The notes beneath the pieces were generated by a model. That model saw only the letters and a list, made by a program, of their open reading frames with translations, ran no database searches and was not told the DNA's origin. Below are positions 1 to 8,124 of a DNA stretch of 64,000 nt, piece by piece; position 1 is the stretch's first letter; every line of letters begins with the position of its first letter. Source of the DNA: Methylibium sp035476815 (GTDB lineage Bacteria; Pseudomonadota; Gammaproteobacteria; Burkholderiales; Burkholderiaceae_C). Made by a program: the position numbers and the translations under genes. Location: contig DATILD010000017.1 of assembly GCA_035476815.1 (NCBI GenBank), forward strand, positions 6,382-70,381. Direction: 5' to 3'.

Positions 1-284
1 CGGTCTTCGCGCTGCACGACGGCGGCAGCGAGGAGATCGAGGTCCGATCGTTTGCCCCCTCGTGCGGCGTCGACGAGGACCCGGTCTGTGGCAGCGGCAA
101 CGGCAGCGTGGCCGTGTTCCTGCGTGAACGCCACCTGATCGCCGCCCAGGGCACGCGCTACACCGCCGCGCAGGGGCAGTGCGTCGGGCGCGAGGGGCGG
201 GTTGCCGTCACCGTGCGGCCCGATGGCGCGGTCAGCGTCGGCGGGAGCTGCGTGACCTGCGTGGACGGCCGGCTCACGTGCTAG
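1..284 (+). CDS. PhzF family isomerase, C-terminal part
   Basis: Partial gene entering from the left edge; about 93 codons are visible, read from position 3, ending at TAG 282-284. The motif DEDPVCGSGNG followed by a short beta-rich tail matches the C-terminal half of PhzF/diaminopimelate-epimerase-fold proteins, where the DPV(T/C)GS loop helps form the active site. Family members act as isomerases on varied small molecules and most have no known substrate. The start and the N-terminal catalytic glutamate lie outside the window. The next gene begins 54 bases downstream on the same strand. The family is fairly certain; the substrate is unknown. Confidence 0.75.
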   Translation, partial: VFALHDGGSEEIEVRSFAPSCGVDEDPVCGSGNGSVAVFLRERHLIAAQGTRYTAAQGQCVGREGRVAVTVRPDGAVSVGGSCVTCVDGRLTC

Positions 285-338
285 CACGGGCCTTTGCTTG
301 GATGCCGCGCCGCCAATCCGATCGAGGTACAAGGCCGC

Positions 339-626
339 ATGACCGCACCGCCCGCCCCACCCCTGCAGCCGCGCAATCCCCTGCACGGGGTCACGCTCGA
401 GGCCATCGTCACGGCGCTCGCCGGGCACTATGGATGGGCGGGCCTGGCCGAACGCGTCCCGGTGCGCTGCTTCAGCAGTGAACCGAGCGTCGGGTCGAGC
501 CTGAAGTTTCTCCGCCGTACGCCCTGGGCCCGCGAGAAGGTCGAAGGCCTGTACCTCTACATGCTGCGCGAGATCCGCCGTGCACCGTCCGGCGGCGATG
601 CCGCCGCGCCGCCGGGTCGGCCATGA
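339..626 (+). CDS. VF530 family DNA-binding protein
   Basis: Small 95-residue protein of the VF530 (DUF2132) family, named after a Vibrio fischeri protein of solved structure and regarded as a DNA-binding domain. The conserved core is visible as NPLHGVTLE, HYGW, RCFSSEPSVGSSLKFL and the closing TPWAREKVEGLYL. The ATG at 339 was chosen because the family core begins soon after it and a GAGG lies just upstream; an in-frame ATG at 294 would add 15 non-conserved residues. The C-terminal tail after residue 82 is Ala/Pro/Gly-rich and not conserved. The stop overlaps the start of the next gene (ATGA), so the two are probably translated together. Biological role unknown. Confidence 0.85.
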   Translation: MTAPPAPPLQPRNPLHGVTLEAIVTALAGHYGWAGLAERVPVRCFSSEPSVGSSLKFLRRTPWAREKVEGLYLYMLREIRRAPSGGDAAAPPGRP

Positions 627-1177
627 AGCCGCCGACGGCGCAGCGGAAGTATCTGACGGGCTATCCGCCCGCGTTGCTGGCCCGGGTCGACGAGCTGATC
701 GCGCAAGGCCGGCTCGGCGAGAGCCTGCGCCAGCGCTACCCGGATGCCCACGATGTGCGCAGCGACGCTGCGCTGTACGAGTACGTGGTGGACCTCAAGA
801 GCCGGTTCCTGCGCAACGCCCAGCCGATTGCCAAGGTTCGGTACGACAACACGCTGCACATCGTGCGCAACGCGCTGGGCACGCACACCACGGTGGCGCG
901 CGTGCAGGGCGACCGGCTCAAGGCCAAGCGCGAGATCCGCGTGGCCGGCCTGTTCAGGCAGGCACCGGCGCCGTTCCTCAGGATGATCGTGGTGCACGAA
1001 CTGGCCCACCTCAAGGAGCGCGAGCACGGCAAGCCCTTCTACGCGCTGTGCACGCACATGGAGCCGGCGTATCACCAGCTCGAGTTCGATGTCCGGCTGT
1101 GGCTGACGGCGCTCGAGCTCGCCGGATCTGCGCACGCTCACCCGCCCGACAGCCCCTCGAGCGCCCCGCCCGCGTGA
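623..1177 (+). CDS. YgjP-like zinc metallopeptidase domain protein
   Basis: 184-residue cytoplasmic protein of the YgjP/WLM (DUF45) metallopeptidase group. The zinc motif HELAH lies at residues 125-129, followed by KEREHGKPFY, the third-ligand region typical of this group. No signal peptide or membrane segment is visible. The C-terminal 20 residues are Pro/Ser/Ala-rich and probably unstructured. The gene starts inside the stop codon of the VF530 gene, so it is translationally coupled. Substrate and role are not known for most of the family. Call is firm at the family level only. Confidence 0.85.
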   Translation: MKPPTAQRKYLTGYPPALLARVDELIAQGRLGESLRQRYPDAHDVRSDAALYEYVVDLKSRFLRNAQPIAKVRYDNTLHIVRNALGTHTTVARVQGDRLKAKREIRVAGLFRQAPAPFLRMIVVHELAHLKEREHGKPFYALCTHMEPAYHQLEFDVRLWLTALELAGSAHAHPPDSPSSAPPA

Positions 1178-1239
1178 TGCGTCTCGGCGCTGCGCGCCGG
1201 CCGGGCGGATGCCAGGCGCGCATGGCCCCGGTCGCCGGG

Positions 1240-2853
1240 TCAGGTCGCGCCCGGTTCGTCGTCGGCGCCGACGCGCAGCCCGAGGGCGTCGTCGAACCAG
1301 GCCTCGATGTCGGCCAGCGCGTGGCGGTCGCTGGCGATGCCGATGTACTGGTCGGGCCGCACGATGACGGCGGCGCGTGCGTCCGCGCCCAGCGCGTCGA
1401 GCAGCGCGGCGCCGCCGCGCGCCGCGTCGAGCGCGTGCACCTGCAGACAGCCGGGCCAGCGCGGCCCGAGGCGCGCCTGCCAGCTGGCCGCCAGCGCGTC
1501 GAGCGCCGGGGCGTCGGTGCGCGCCAGCAGCAGCACGTGGAAGCCCGGCGCCGCCAGCCAGCCATGCACCGGCCGCGGCGGGATGCCGACCTCGGCATGC
1601 GGCAGCCGCTCGCCGGCCCACGCCGCCAGCCGGCCGCGGCCGCGCGCCAGCGGGCCGCCGTGGTAGCCCAGGCCGATCTGCGACACGGTGCCGAACACCC
1701 AGCGCCGCACCGCGGGGCGGCTCATCACGCGCGCGGCCAGCGGCGGCACGACGTTCAGGCGCAGCCAGCGCAGCAGCGGCTGACGGCTGACGACCAGCCG
1801 GAAGGCGTTGTCGGTGCTGCGCAGCAGCCGCTGCGCCAGCGGCCAGCGCTCGGCGTGGTAGCTGTCGAGCAGCGCCGCGTCGGCCGCGCCGCCGGCCACC
1901 AGCGCGAGCTTCCAGCCCAGGTTGCAGGCGTCCTGCAGGCCGGTGTTCATGCCCTGGGCGCCGACCGGGCTGTGCACATGCGCGGCGTCGCCGGCCAGCA
2001 GGCAGCGGCCGACGCGCAGCCGCTCGACGCAGCGGTGGTGCACGCGGTAGGCGGAGAACCAGGCGGTGTCGGCGAAGCGCACCTCGATGTCCATCTGGCC
2101 GCGCACCGCGGCCTCGATGTCCTCGAAGCGCAGGTCCGGCGCCTGCGTGCCGGCGTCGGCCGGCAGGATGCCGATGACGCGGTAGCGGCGCTCGCCGCCG
2201 GGCATCGGGAAGAACAGCACGAAGGTCTCGCGCGACAGGCAGACGGTCACCTCGCCATAGGGCAGCGCCCAGTCGATCGCGGTGTCGGCGACGTAGAAGG
2301 CGTTCTCGTAGGTGCCGCCGGCGAAGGCCAGGCCCAGGCCCTCGCGCACCGGGCTGCGCGCGCCGTCGCAGCCGACCAGCCAGTCGCAGCGCAGCGCCTC
2401 GGCGCGGCCGTCGGCATGGCGCAGCGTCGCGTCGACGCCGTCGGCGTGCGGCTCGAAGCGCTCGAGCGCGCAGCCCCAGTCGGCGTCGTGGCCGGCCTGG
2501 CGCAGCCGGGCCTGCAGCAGCGCCTCGTTGCGGCTCTGCTCGAGGATCAGCAGGTAGGGGTAGGCGGTGCGCGCGCGGCCCAGGTCGCCGAGCGGCAGGC
2601 GCTGCACGCGTCGCCGGCCGACGTAGAGGTTGACGGCCTCGGTCGGGCGGCCCTGCGCGACCGCCGCGTCGGCGATGCCGAGGGCGGCGTAGAGCTCGAG
2701 CGTACGCGCCTGCACGCCGAGCGCGCGCGACTCGCGCGTCGGCCCGGCCTTGCCGTCGACCAGCCGGAAGGGGACGCCGTGGCGCGCCAGCTGGTTGGCC
2801 AGCATCAGCCCGGTGGGGCCGGCACCGGCGATCAGGACCGGGGTGTGGTTCAT
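1240..2853 (-). CDS. FAD-dependent aromatic monooxygenase (PHBH class, MhpA-like)
   Basis: 537-residue group A flavoprotein monooxygenase, predicted to hydroxylate a phenolic compound using NAD(P)H and O2. Visible are the N-terminal dinucleotide motif GAGPTG (residues 10-15), the central DG motif CDGARSP, and the C-terminal FAD-ribityl motif GDAAHVHSPVGAQGMN. A thioredoxin-like C-terminal extension, as in phenol hydroxylase and MhpA relatives, fits the length. It is divergent from the cyclase gene across about 130 bases with no strong promoter match. Proximity to the meta-cleavage cluster at 8100-16000 suggests an aromatic-degradation role, but the substrate cannot be told from sequence. Alternative: tetracycline- or polyketide-type hydroxylase of the same fold. 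Confidence 0.85.
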   Translation of the reverse strand: MNHTPVLIAGAGPTGLMLANQLARHGVPFRLVDGKAGPTRESRALGVQARTLELYAALGIADAAVAQGRPTEAVNLYVGRRRVQRLPLGDLGRARTAYPYLLILEQSRNEALLQARLRQAGHDADWGCALERFEPHADGVDATLRHADGRAEALRCDWLVGCDGARSPVREGLGLAFAGGTYENAFYVADTAIDWALPYGEVTVCLSRETFVLFFPMPGGERRYRVIGILPADAGTQAPDLRFEDIEAAVRGQMDIEVRFADTAWFSAYRVHHRCVERLRVGRCLLAGDAAHVHSPVGAQGMNTGLQDACNLGWKLALVAGGAADAALLDSYHAERWPLAQRLLRSTDNAFRLVVSRQPLLRWLRLNVVPPLAARVMSRPAVRRWVFGTVSQIGLGYHGGPLARGRGRLAAWAGERLPHAEVGIPPRPVHGWLAAPGFHVLLLARTDAPALDALAASWQARLGPRWPGCLQVHALDAARGGAALLDALGADARAAVIVRPDQYIGIASDRHALADIEAWFDDALGLRVGADDEPGAT

Positions 2854-2984
2854 CGCAGCCTCCGCCGCGGCGCAATGCGCTGGCGGTCAATTCTGCGGCG
2901 CCGGCGGGCAAGACGCGCGCGCCGCGCGCCGGCAAGCTAGCTGCGGTGGCCCATGCCGGGCCGCGACCACGACGAGAGGAACCC

Positions 2985-3944
2985 ATGACCGCCATCCCCC
3001 GCCTTGCCCCGGCCTGCCGCGCCGCCACTGCCGCCGCGGCGCTGGCCCTGCCCTGGCTGACCGCCCACGCCGCCGAACGCCCCTGGTTCCCGTCCGAGTG
3101 GGGCGCCGAGGACCAGCGCGGCGCGGCCAACCGCGTGACGCCGGAGCGCATCGTCGAGGCGCTGCGGCTCGCGACGACCGGCCGCGTCTACCCGCTCGGC
3201 CAGCCGTTTCGCACCGACATGCCGATCTGGGGCGCGCGCTCCTTCCAGCTGACGATCCCGCAGGCCGACGAGCCGCCGAGCAAGAACGCGCTGACCGCCC
3301 ACCTCGACTTCGTCGCCGGCGAGCTGGGCCAGGTCGGCACCCAGCTCGACGGGCTGGGCCATGTCGGCATCGGCGACCTCTACTACAACGGCAACGACCG
3401 GCGCCAGTTCGCCCAGCGCACCGGGCTCAAGCGCCTGGGCATCGAGCACGCCGGCGCCTTCGTCACCCGCGGCGTGCTGGTCGATCTGCCGGCCTACAAG
3501 GGCGTGGCGCGGCTGCCGGCCGGCTACGAGGTGAGCGCGGCCGACCTGCAGGGCGCGCTGGCGCGCCAGCGGCTGGCGCTGCGCGAGGGCGACACGCTGC
3601 TGCTGCGCACCGGCTGGTCGCAGCTGTGGAACACCGACCACGCCGCCTACCTGGGCCACGCGCCCGGCTGGGGGCCCGATGCCTGCGAGTGGATCGTCCG
3701 GCAGAAGCCCGCGGCGACCGGCTGCGACACCTATGGCTGCGACGTCGTGCCCAACCCGGCCGACGCCGCGGTGCTGTGGCCCTGCCACCAGATCATGGGC
3801 ACGAAGGCCGGCATCTACAACGTCGAGAACCTGGACCTGGAGCGCCTGGCCGCGGACCAGGCGCACGAGTTCCTGTTCATCATGACGCCGCTGCCGCTGG
3901 TGGGCGCGTCGGGCTCGCCGGTGGCGCCGATCGCGATCCGCTGA
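2985..3944 (+). CDS. cyclase family protein, exported
   Basis: 319-residue member of the cyclase/kynurenine formamidase-like family, metal-dependent hydrolases acting on amides or lactones. An N-terminal signal peptide is seen (hydrophobic segment ending around TAHA, residues 24-27), so it is probably periplasmic. The metal-site region appears as GTQLDGLGHVG, the variant typical of the longer cyclase subfamily, rather than HxGTHxDxPxH. ATG 2985 was chosen because it has a GAGAGG ribosome site and starts the signal peptide; an upstream in-frame ATG at 2946 lacks both. Divergent from the flavin monooxygenase; the AraC gene converges on it with three bases between the stops. Substrate unknown. 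Confidence 0.8.
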   Translation: MTAIPRLAPACRAATAAAALALPWLTAHAAERPWFPSEWGAEDQRGAANRVTPERIVEALRLATTGRVYPLGQPFRTDMPIWGARSFQLTIPQADEPPSKNALTAHLDFVAGELGQVGTQLDGLGHVGIGDLYYNGNDRRQFAQRTGLKRLGIEHAGAFVTRGVLVDLPAYKGVARLPAGYEVSAADLQGALARQRLALREGDTLLLRTGWSQLWNTDHAAYLGHAPGWGPDACEWIVRQKPAATGCDTYGCDVVPNPADAAVLWPCHQIMGTKAGIYNVENLDLERLAADQAHEFLFIMTPLPLVGASGSPVAPIAIR

Positions 3945-3947
3945 GGC

Positions 3948-4910
3948 TCAGCTCGGCGCCGCGCGCCGGTGCGCGCGCGGCGAGCGGCCATAGCGCTGGG
4001 CGAAGGCGCGGCTGAAATGCGCGGCATCGCTGAAGCCATGGTCGTAGGCGATGCGGGTGATCGTCTGCGCCGCACGGGCCGGGTCGCGCAGCGCGCGCTC
4101 GCAGGCGGCGAGGCGCTGGGCCCAGAGCCAGCGCGCGAGCGTGCAGCCCTCGGCGCGGAACAGCTGGTGCAGGCTGCGCGTGGACAGCCCCAGCTCGGCG
4201 GCGATCCGCGGCGGCGACAGCGCCGGGTCGTGCAGCCGCGCCAGCACATGGGCCTTGACGCGCGCGAGCGGCGCGGCGGCCGCGTGCGGCAGCGGCGCGT
4301 CGCCGCGCAGCCCGCGCAGGCCACCGGCCAGCACGTCGACGATCGCGTCGGCAATGTCGCGCCCGGCGGCCGGCGGCAGCACGACCGCGGTGTTGCAGGC
4401 CTCGGCGAACATCCGGCGCAGCAGCCGCGCCGGCAGCGCGTCGCCCGCCACCGCGCTGGCGACCCGCGCGTCGCAGTCGCCGAGCCGGGCCACCAGCTCG
4501 CGGCGCGGGATGCGCAGCACCGCCTGCCGGTAGTCGGCATCGAAGGCCAGCTCGTAGGGCCGGCGGGTGTCGTAGATCGCGCACTCGCCGGGCTGCAGCC
4601 AGACCTCGCGCCCGGCCTGCCGCACCGCGCCGCGGCCCTGCAGTTGCAGCGCGAGCAGGAAAAACTCCTCCGCCGCGCGCGCCGTCTGGCGCTGCGAGCG
4701 CGTGATGAGCTTGCGGCCATGGCCGGCGGAGCGAAAGTGCGTCAGCGACAGGTCGGCCAGGTCGCGGTTCAGCATCGCCGCATCGAAGGCCTCGGGCTCG
4801 GCGATCTCGAAGCCGGATTCGACGAAGCGGTCGGACACCGCCTGCGTCCAGCCGGCGACGCGCCGGTCGGGCGGCAGCGGCAAGGTGGCGAAGCCGCGGT
4901 CCTGGACCAT
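3948..4910 (-). CDS. AraC family transcriptional regulator
   Basis: 320 residues. The N-terminal two thirds resemble the AraC-binding-like domain (as in FeaR/XylS-type activators), with cupin-like strands around EFFLLALQLQGRG and LQPGECAIYDTRRPYEL. The C-terminal 100 residues form the double helix-turn-helix of AraC proteins: first HTH around PPRIAAELGLSTRSLHQLF and second around ITRIAYDHGFSDAAHFSRAF, ending in the typical RYGRSPRAHR. FeaR/XylS-like members usually activate catabolic genes in response to aromatic or amine substrates, so the adjacent monooxygenase and cyclase are plausible targets (inference). Located tail to tail with the cyclase gene. Confidence 0.88.
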   Translation of the reverse strand: MVQDRGFATLPLPPDRRVAGWTQAVSDRFVESGFEIAEPEAFDAAMLNRDLADLSLTHFRSAGHGRKLITRSQRQTARAAEEFFLLALQLQGRGAVRQAGREVWLQPGECAIYDTRRPYELAFDADYRQAVLRIPRRELVARLGDCDARVASAVAGDALPARLLRRMFAEACNTAVVLPPAAGRDIADAIVDVLAGGLRGLRGDAPLPHAAAAPLARVKAHVLARLHDPALSPPRIAAELGLSTRSLHQLFRAEGCTLARWLWAQRLAACERALRDPARAAQTITRIAYDHGFSDAAHFSRAFAQRYGRSPRAHRRAAPS

Positions 4911-5007
4911 CGTCGTGCTCCTCGTTCGGCGACCCGGGCGGGCCGCGGCGATTGTGTCGCGCGGCGTGCGCGGGTGGAAGACGCGCCGTCGCGGCGCGTT
5001 CAGCGGC

Positions 5008-5271
5008 TCAACCGTGCCGCTCGTCCTGCGCGTTGGCGCCGTCGCGCACGGCCTGGCCCTGCACCGTGACGATCAGCCGCCCGCCCGCCCAGCGCATCCA
5101 CCCCCGCGCGATATAGGCATCGAGGTGGCCGGTGGGGACGTCCGCGGTCCGCTGGCTGCGCATCAGCTCGATGGCGACCGGCAGCGAGCGCACGAGCTCG
5201 GCGTCGCTGGGTAGGGCCGGTATTGCCGCGACGGCGGCCGGGGGCTCGACGATCGGAGGCAGGATGCTCAT
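5008..5271 (-). CDS. small hypothetical protein coupled to the protease
   Basis: 87-residue protein of no recognised family. The N-terminus is Pro/Ala-rich; the centre (residues 23-60) looks helical and acidic-basic; the end contains a WMRWAGGRLIVTVQGQAVRDG stretch suggestive of a small winged or beta-hairpin fold. No signal peptide or membrane segment. Its ATG overlaps the stop of the trypsin-like protease gene (ATGA), so it is the second gene of a two-gene unit and likely works with the protease, for example as a modulator or an inhibitor (inference from coupling only). Confidence 0.6.
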   Translation of the reverse strand: MSILPPIVEPPAAVAAIPALPSDAELVRSLPVAIELMRSQRTADVPTGHLDAYIARGWMRWAGGRLIVTVQGQAVRDGANAQDERHG

Positions 5272-6047
5272 GGTTCGGTCAGCGTGAGGAGGATGTCAGC
5301 GTACCAGGCGCAGTTCAGGCCCAGCGCCTCGTCCTGCAGACCGTCGCGGCCCGCCATGTCCATGCGTGCGGAGTGCACGCCCAGCAGCACCCAGGGCAGC
5401 GGCTCTTCGGCACTGCGCGGACGCGGCCCGTGCAGCAGCACCGGCGCGCCGCTGGCGCCGCGGTGCATGCGCGCGTCGGTGAGGAAGTAGCCATGGCCCT
5501 GGAATCGCAGACCCAGCGACGAGGCCAGCGCCGCCTGGCGCGCGATCGGCAGGTGGTGCACCGTGTCGTGGAAGGACAGCGGGAAGCAAGGCACCACCAG
5601 CTGGTGGCCGAGGTCCACGCCCTCCAGCGAGGGCAGCAGGTGTTCGGTCGTGAAGGCCTGGATCTGCGTGTCCGGCGGCAGCGCCGCCCGTTCGAGCTCG
5701 ATGGCCGCGACGTCGATCTCGCCGCCGCTGTCGGTGCCCTGGTGCCAGACGGACCGCCCGGCGCGGTAGAGCGGGATCGAGAAGCCGGTCACCCGCGTCA
5801 TGTCGCTGGGGTGGAGGTGCAGCTCGATCTCGATCCGGTCGGGCCGATGGTTGGTGGGCCTGTCGATCACAACATGCCGGCTCGTGACGAGGTAGAGGCG
5901 CTCGTCGCGCTCGAAGAAGAAACCGCTGGCTTGCGTCAGCGGTCGCGTGCCGTCGAAGGTGGCGACGCGGGTCACCGCGAGGACGACCGGCTCGACGCCG
6001 CGTGCGGCGGCGGCGGGGGCCGCTACGCTCGGGCGGTCGGCACCCAT
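5268..6047 (-). CDS. trypsin-like serine peptidase
   Basis: 259-residue protein with the chymotrypsin-fold catalytic triad in the right order: His58 in LVTSRHVV, Asp112 in EIDVAAIEL, and Ser199 in RGASGAPVL. No signal peptide or transmembrane helix is visible, so unlike DegP-type proteases it seems cytoplasmic, and it has no PDZ domain after the catalytic domain. This matches the stand-alone trypsin-like (DUF-type) peptidases often found in bacterial stress or defence contexts. The following 87-residue gene overlaps by four bases. The infA gene lies 16 bases upstream of it, reading toward it. Specificity unknown. Confidence 0.8.
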   Translation of the reverse strand: MGADRPSVAAPAAAARGVEPVVLAVTRVATFDGTRPLTQASGFFFERDERLYLVTSRHVVIDRPTNHRPDRIEIELHLHPSDMTRVTGFSIPLYRAGRSVWHQGTDSGGEIDVAAIELERAALPPDTQIQAFTTEHLLPSLEGVDLGHQLVVPCFPLSFHDTVHHLPIARQAALASSLGLRFQGHGYFLTDARMHRGASGAPVLLHGPRPRSAEEPLPWVLLGVHSARMDMAGRDGLQDEALGLNCAWYADILLTLTEP

Positions 6048-6063
6048 GCGGCCCTCGCCCGGC

Positions 6064-6321
6064 TCAGTTCGGCCGCCCGAAGCCCGGCGGCGGGCCGCGG
6101 CGGTCGAGGTGGCGGAAGGTGATGCGGCCCTTGCTCAGGTCATAGGGCGACAGCTCGAGCTGCACCGAATCGCCCGCGAGGATGCGGATGTGGTGCTTGC
6201 GCATCCGGCCCGAGGCGTAGGCGACGAGCTCGTGGCCGTTGTCGAGCTTCACGCGGAAACGCGAGTCCGGCAGGATCTCGCTGACTCGGCCCTGCATCTC
6301 GATCAGTTCTTCCTTGGCCAC
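6064..6321 (-). CDS. infA: translation initiation factor IF-1 (second-copy type)
   Basis: 85-residue OB-fold protein; binds the 30S A site with IF-2 and IF-3 during initiation. The canonical core is nearly complete: AKEELIEMQGRV, LPDSRFRVKLDNGHE, YASGRMRKHHIRILAGD and LSPYDLSKGRITFR. The start is GTG at 6321: the family core begins at the next residue and GGAGGCAGG lies immediately upstream; an ATG at 6390 would add 23 non-conserved residues. Compared with the usual 71-72 residues there is a C-terminal extension (RRGPPPGFGRPN), which is known from the additional infA copy of betaproteobacteria that sits outside the ribosomal protein operon. It is not beside rpmJ/rpsM here, in line with that second copy. 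Confidence 0.93.
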   Translation of the reverse strand: MAKEELIEMQGRVSEILPDSRFRVKLDNGHELVAYASGRMRKHHIRILAGDSVQLELSPYDLSKGRITFRHLDRRGPPPGFGRPN

Positions 6322-6587
6322 CCTGCCTCCTTCATCGGGACTTTCCGGGTGCAGGCGCGCGGCGGCGCCGGGCGTCTGCAGCGACACCAAGAGCTTCTTC
6401 GGAGGGATTTCGACCGGAGTCTGCCGGCGCGAACGCGCGCGGCAGCAAAGGAGGCAAACCGATCAGAGGAGTCCGTGGATGACTACCCCTCGATGATACG
6501 CGAGGCGCATGACGCGCCGCCCCTCGCGTGCCGATCAGGCCGCGAGCGAGCTGCGGGGGCGCAGGCGCTCGCGGGCCTCCTGGGTGA

Positions 6588-6761
6588 TGCAGGGCACATG
6601 ACCGCGCGCGGCCGTTGTCCAGCCCACGATCGGTGGTGCGGCTGCCGCTGGGCAGCGACACGGTCGCACGGATCGTCGAGAAGCACCGCGCGGTCGAGGC
6701 CGAGCTGGAGCGCTGGCACGCGGTGGCGGTGTCGACCGACCATGAGGACGTGGCGGCCTGA
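6588..6761 (+). pseudogene. remnant of a short-chain dehydrogenase gene (C-terminal end)
   Basis: Within the 573-base stretch between infA and the lipoprotein gene, one frame ending at TGA 6759-6761 reads VVRLPLGSDTVARI...AELERWHAVAVSTDHED. This is the characteristic tail of an SDR subfamily that ends in (P)RLxLGSDAVxxx...ELxxWxxxxxSTDxD. It is preceded in frame by a stop at 6585-6587 and has no start codon or Rossmann domain in front, so only the last 45 or so codons survive. The rest of the stretch (6322-6587 and 6762-6894) shows no other gene; a weak TATCAT element near 6495 on the minus strand could serve infA. Confidence 0.6.
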
Positions 6762-6894
6762 GGCTCGCGGGGCCGCTCCCTTGAACCCAGGGACGACGCG
6801 CAATGCCCCGGAATTACGTGTCGTTACACTGGTCGTCACCACTTGGCGAGCCGCTCGGCGCACCAGGTCGGTCATACGAACAAGGGGAGGAAAG

Positions 6895-8082
6895 ATGCAA
6901 GGACAACGCTTCGGGCGCGAAGGCGCCCGCCGGTCTGGGCTGCGCGCCTGGCTGCTCGCAGGCCTCTGTGCAATCGCATTGGCGGCTTGCGGTGGTGGCG
7001 GTGGAGGGGGTGGCTCGGGCGGCGCCACGCTGGCGGTCGAGAGTCCCTTGCAGGTCGACAGTTCGACCTATGAAGGCGAAGACATCCCGAGCATCGTCAT
7101 CCACCTGCGTGTCACGGCCCGCCCGGAAGCACTGGCCGGCAAGACCCTCTACCTGGCCGCCGCGCTCCCGGATGCCGCGTTGTTCAACCCCACCCCGTTC
7201 GTGTCGATCGACTCGGACGGGCTCGGTGGGGTCCTTCAGCTGATCGGCACCAAGGCACCGGTCGGCGCACGGGTCTACAGCGGCACGATCACCCTGCTGG
7301 CCTGCCTGGACGCGGCTTGCCGATCACCGCTCGAGGTGTCGAACGACGAGATCCCCTATCGCATCGACGTGAAGCGGGGCTTGGTCCTGCAGACCGACGA
7401 GGTCCAGCTGGCGGCCGCCTTCGGTGTCGTGCCGACGCCCGCCGAGGTTGCAGTCCAACTGCCGGAGGACGTAGTGTCCTGGCAGGTGGTACCCACTCAT
7501 GCGGCCGTCTTCAGCGTCTTCGACGTGCGCCGGGTCGAGGACGCCTCGGGTGCCCGCCTGAGCGTCGCGGCGCAGAGCCTCAGCCTACCTCTCACCGAGA
7601 TGGACGAGTACGCGACCGTGACGGCCATCACGGCCAGCGGCGTCACCATGCGGCGCGCTCTGCACATGGTGCAGAGGACGCGCGGAGCCGGCACCCGGAC
7701 CTTCGCCTTCCAGCGACCGACGGTGACGTTCGAGTTGCAGGCCAACGTCCCCAACGTCCACGCCCCGGTCTTTGCAGACGCGATGTTCACGCGCAGCGAC
7801 AGCGACCGCTTCAGTTACGTCGGCACGACCTGGGAGTGGCCGGCCGCGGCCGACGGCCATCCTCAACGCACCGCCTGGCTGAGCGCCTACCTTCGCGACG
7901 AAGGGGCCACCGGCCGTCTACCGACCGAGCAGTACGGCATCGAGTTGTCGCCGAGCACATGCCCGGCGAGTGACTGCCTGCCAGCGGGCACCTACCGTGC
8001 CGTCATGCACTACCGCTACAGCCCGGAAGGCGAGTCGGTCAGGAACATCAACCACGTCATCACGCTGGTGCTGACGCCCTAG
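6895..8082 (+). CDS. hypothetical lipoprotein with poly-glycine linker
   Basis: 395-residue predicted lipoprotein. The signal peptide has an Arg-rich start and the lipobox LAAC at about residues 26-29, directly followed by a run of eight glycines, a common tether in large-genome Burkholderiales. The mature part is beta-rich with two or three immunoglobulin-like stretches and a Cys pair (CLDAAC; CPASDC), suggesting an exported disulfide-bonded beta-sandwich protein. ATG 6895 was chosen because it begins the signal peptide and follows GGGGAGG; the open frame continues far upstream without meaning. No family recognised. The next gene converges on it. Confidence 0.75.
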   Translation: MQGQRFGREGARRSGLRAWLLAGLCAIALAACGGGGGGGGSGGATLAVESPLQVDSSTYEGEDIPSIVIHLRVTARPEALAGKTLYLAAALPDAALFNPTPFVSIDSDGLGGVLQLIGTKAPVGARVYSGTITLLACLDAACRSPLEVSNDEIPYRIDVKRGLVLQTDEVQLAAAFGVVPTPAEVAVQLPEDVVSWQVVPTHAAVFSVFDVRRVEDASGARLSVAAQSLSLPLTEMDEYATVTAITASGVTMRRALHMVQRTRGAGTRTFAFQRPTVTFELQANVPNVHAPVFADAMFTRSDSDRFSYVGTTWEWPAAADGHPQRTAWLSAYLRDEGATGRLPTEQYGIELSPSTCPASDCLPAGTYRAVMHYRYSPEGESVRNINHVITLVLTP

Positions 8083-8124
8083 CGACGGGCGCGCCGGTCG
8101 GTCCGGATTCGCGGGATCGGCCGG

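Noticed and set aside
557..3151. An 864-codon open frame on the minus strand spanning the metallopeptidase and monooxygenase region
   Set aside because: Its translation is Arg/Ala/Pro-rich without domains and runs antisense to, or in another frame of, well-matched genes. Long empty frames are expected at this GC content.
6480..6661. Short minus-strand frame ending in PCITQEARERLRPRSSLAA
   Set aside because: Looks protein-like over 20 residues but has no recognisable family, start or ribosome site; the plus-strand SDR tail explains part of the stretch better.
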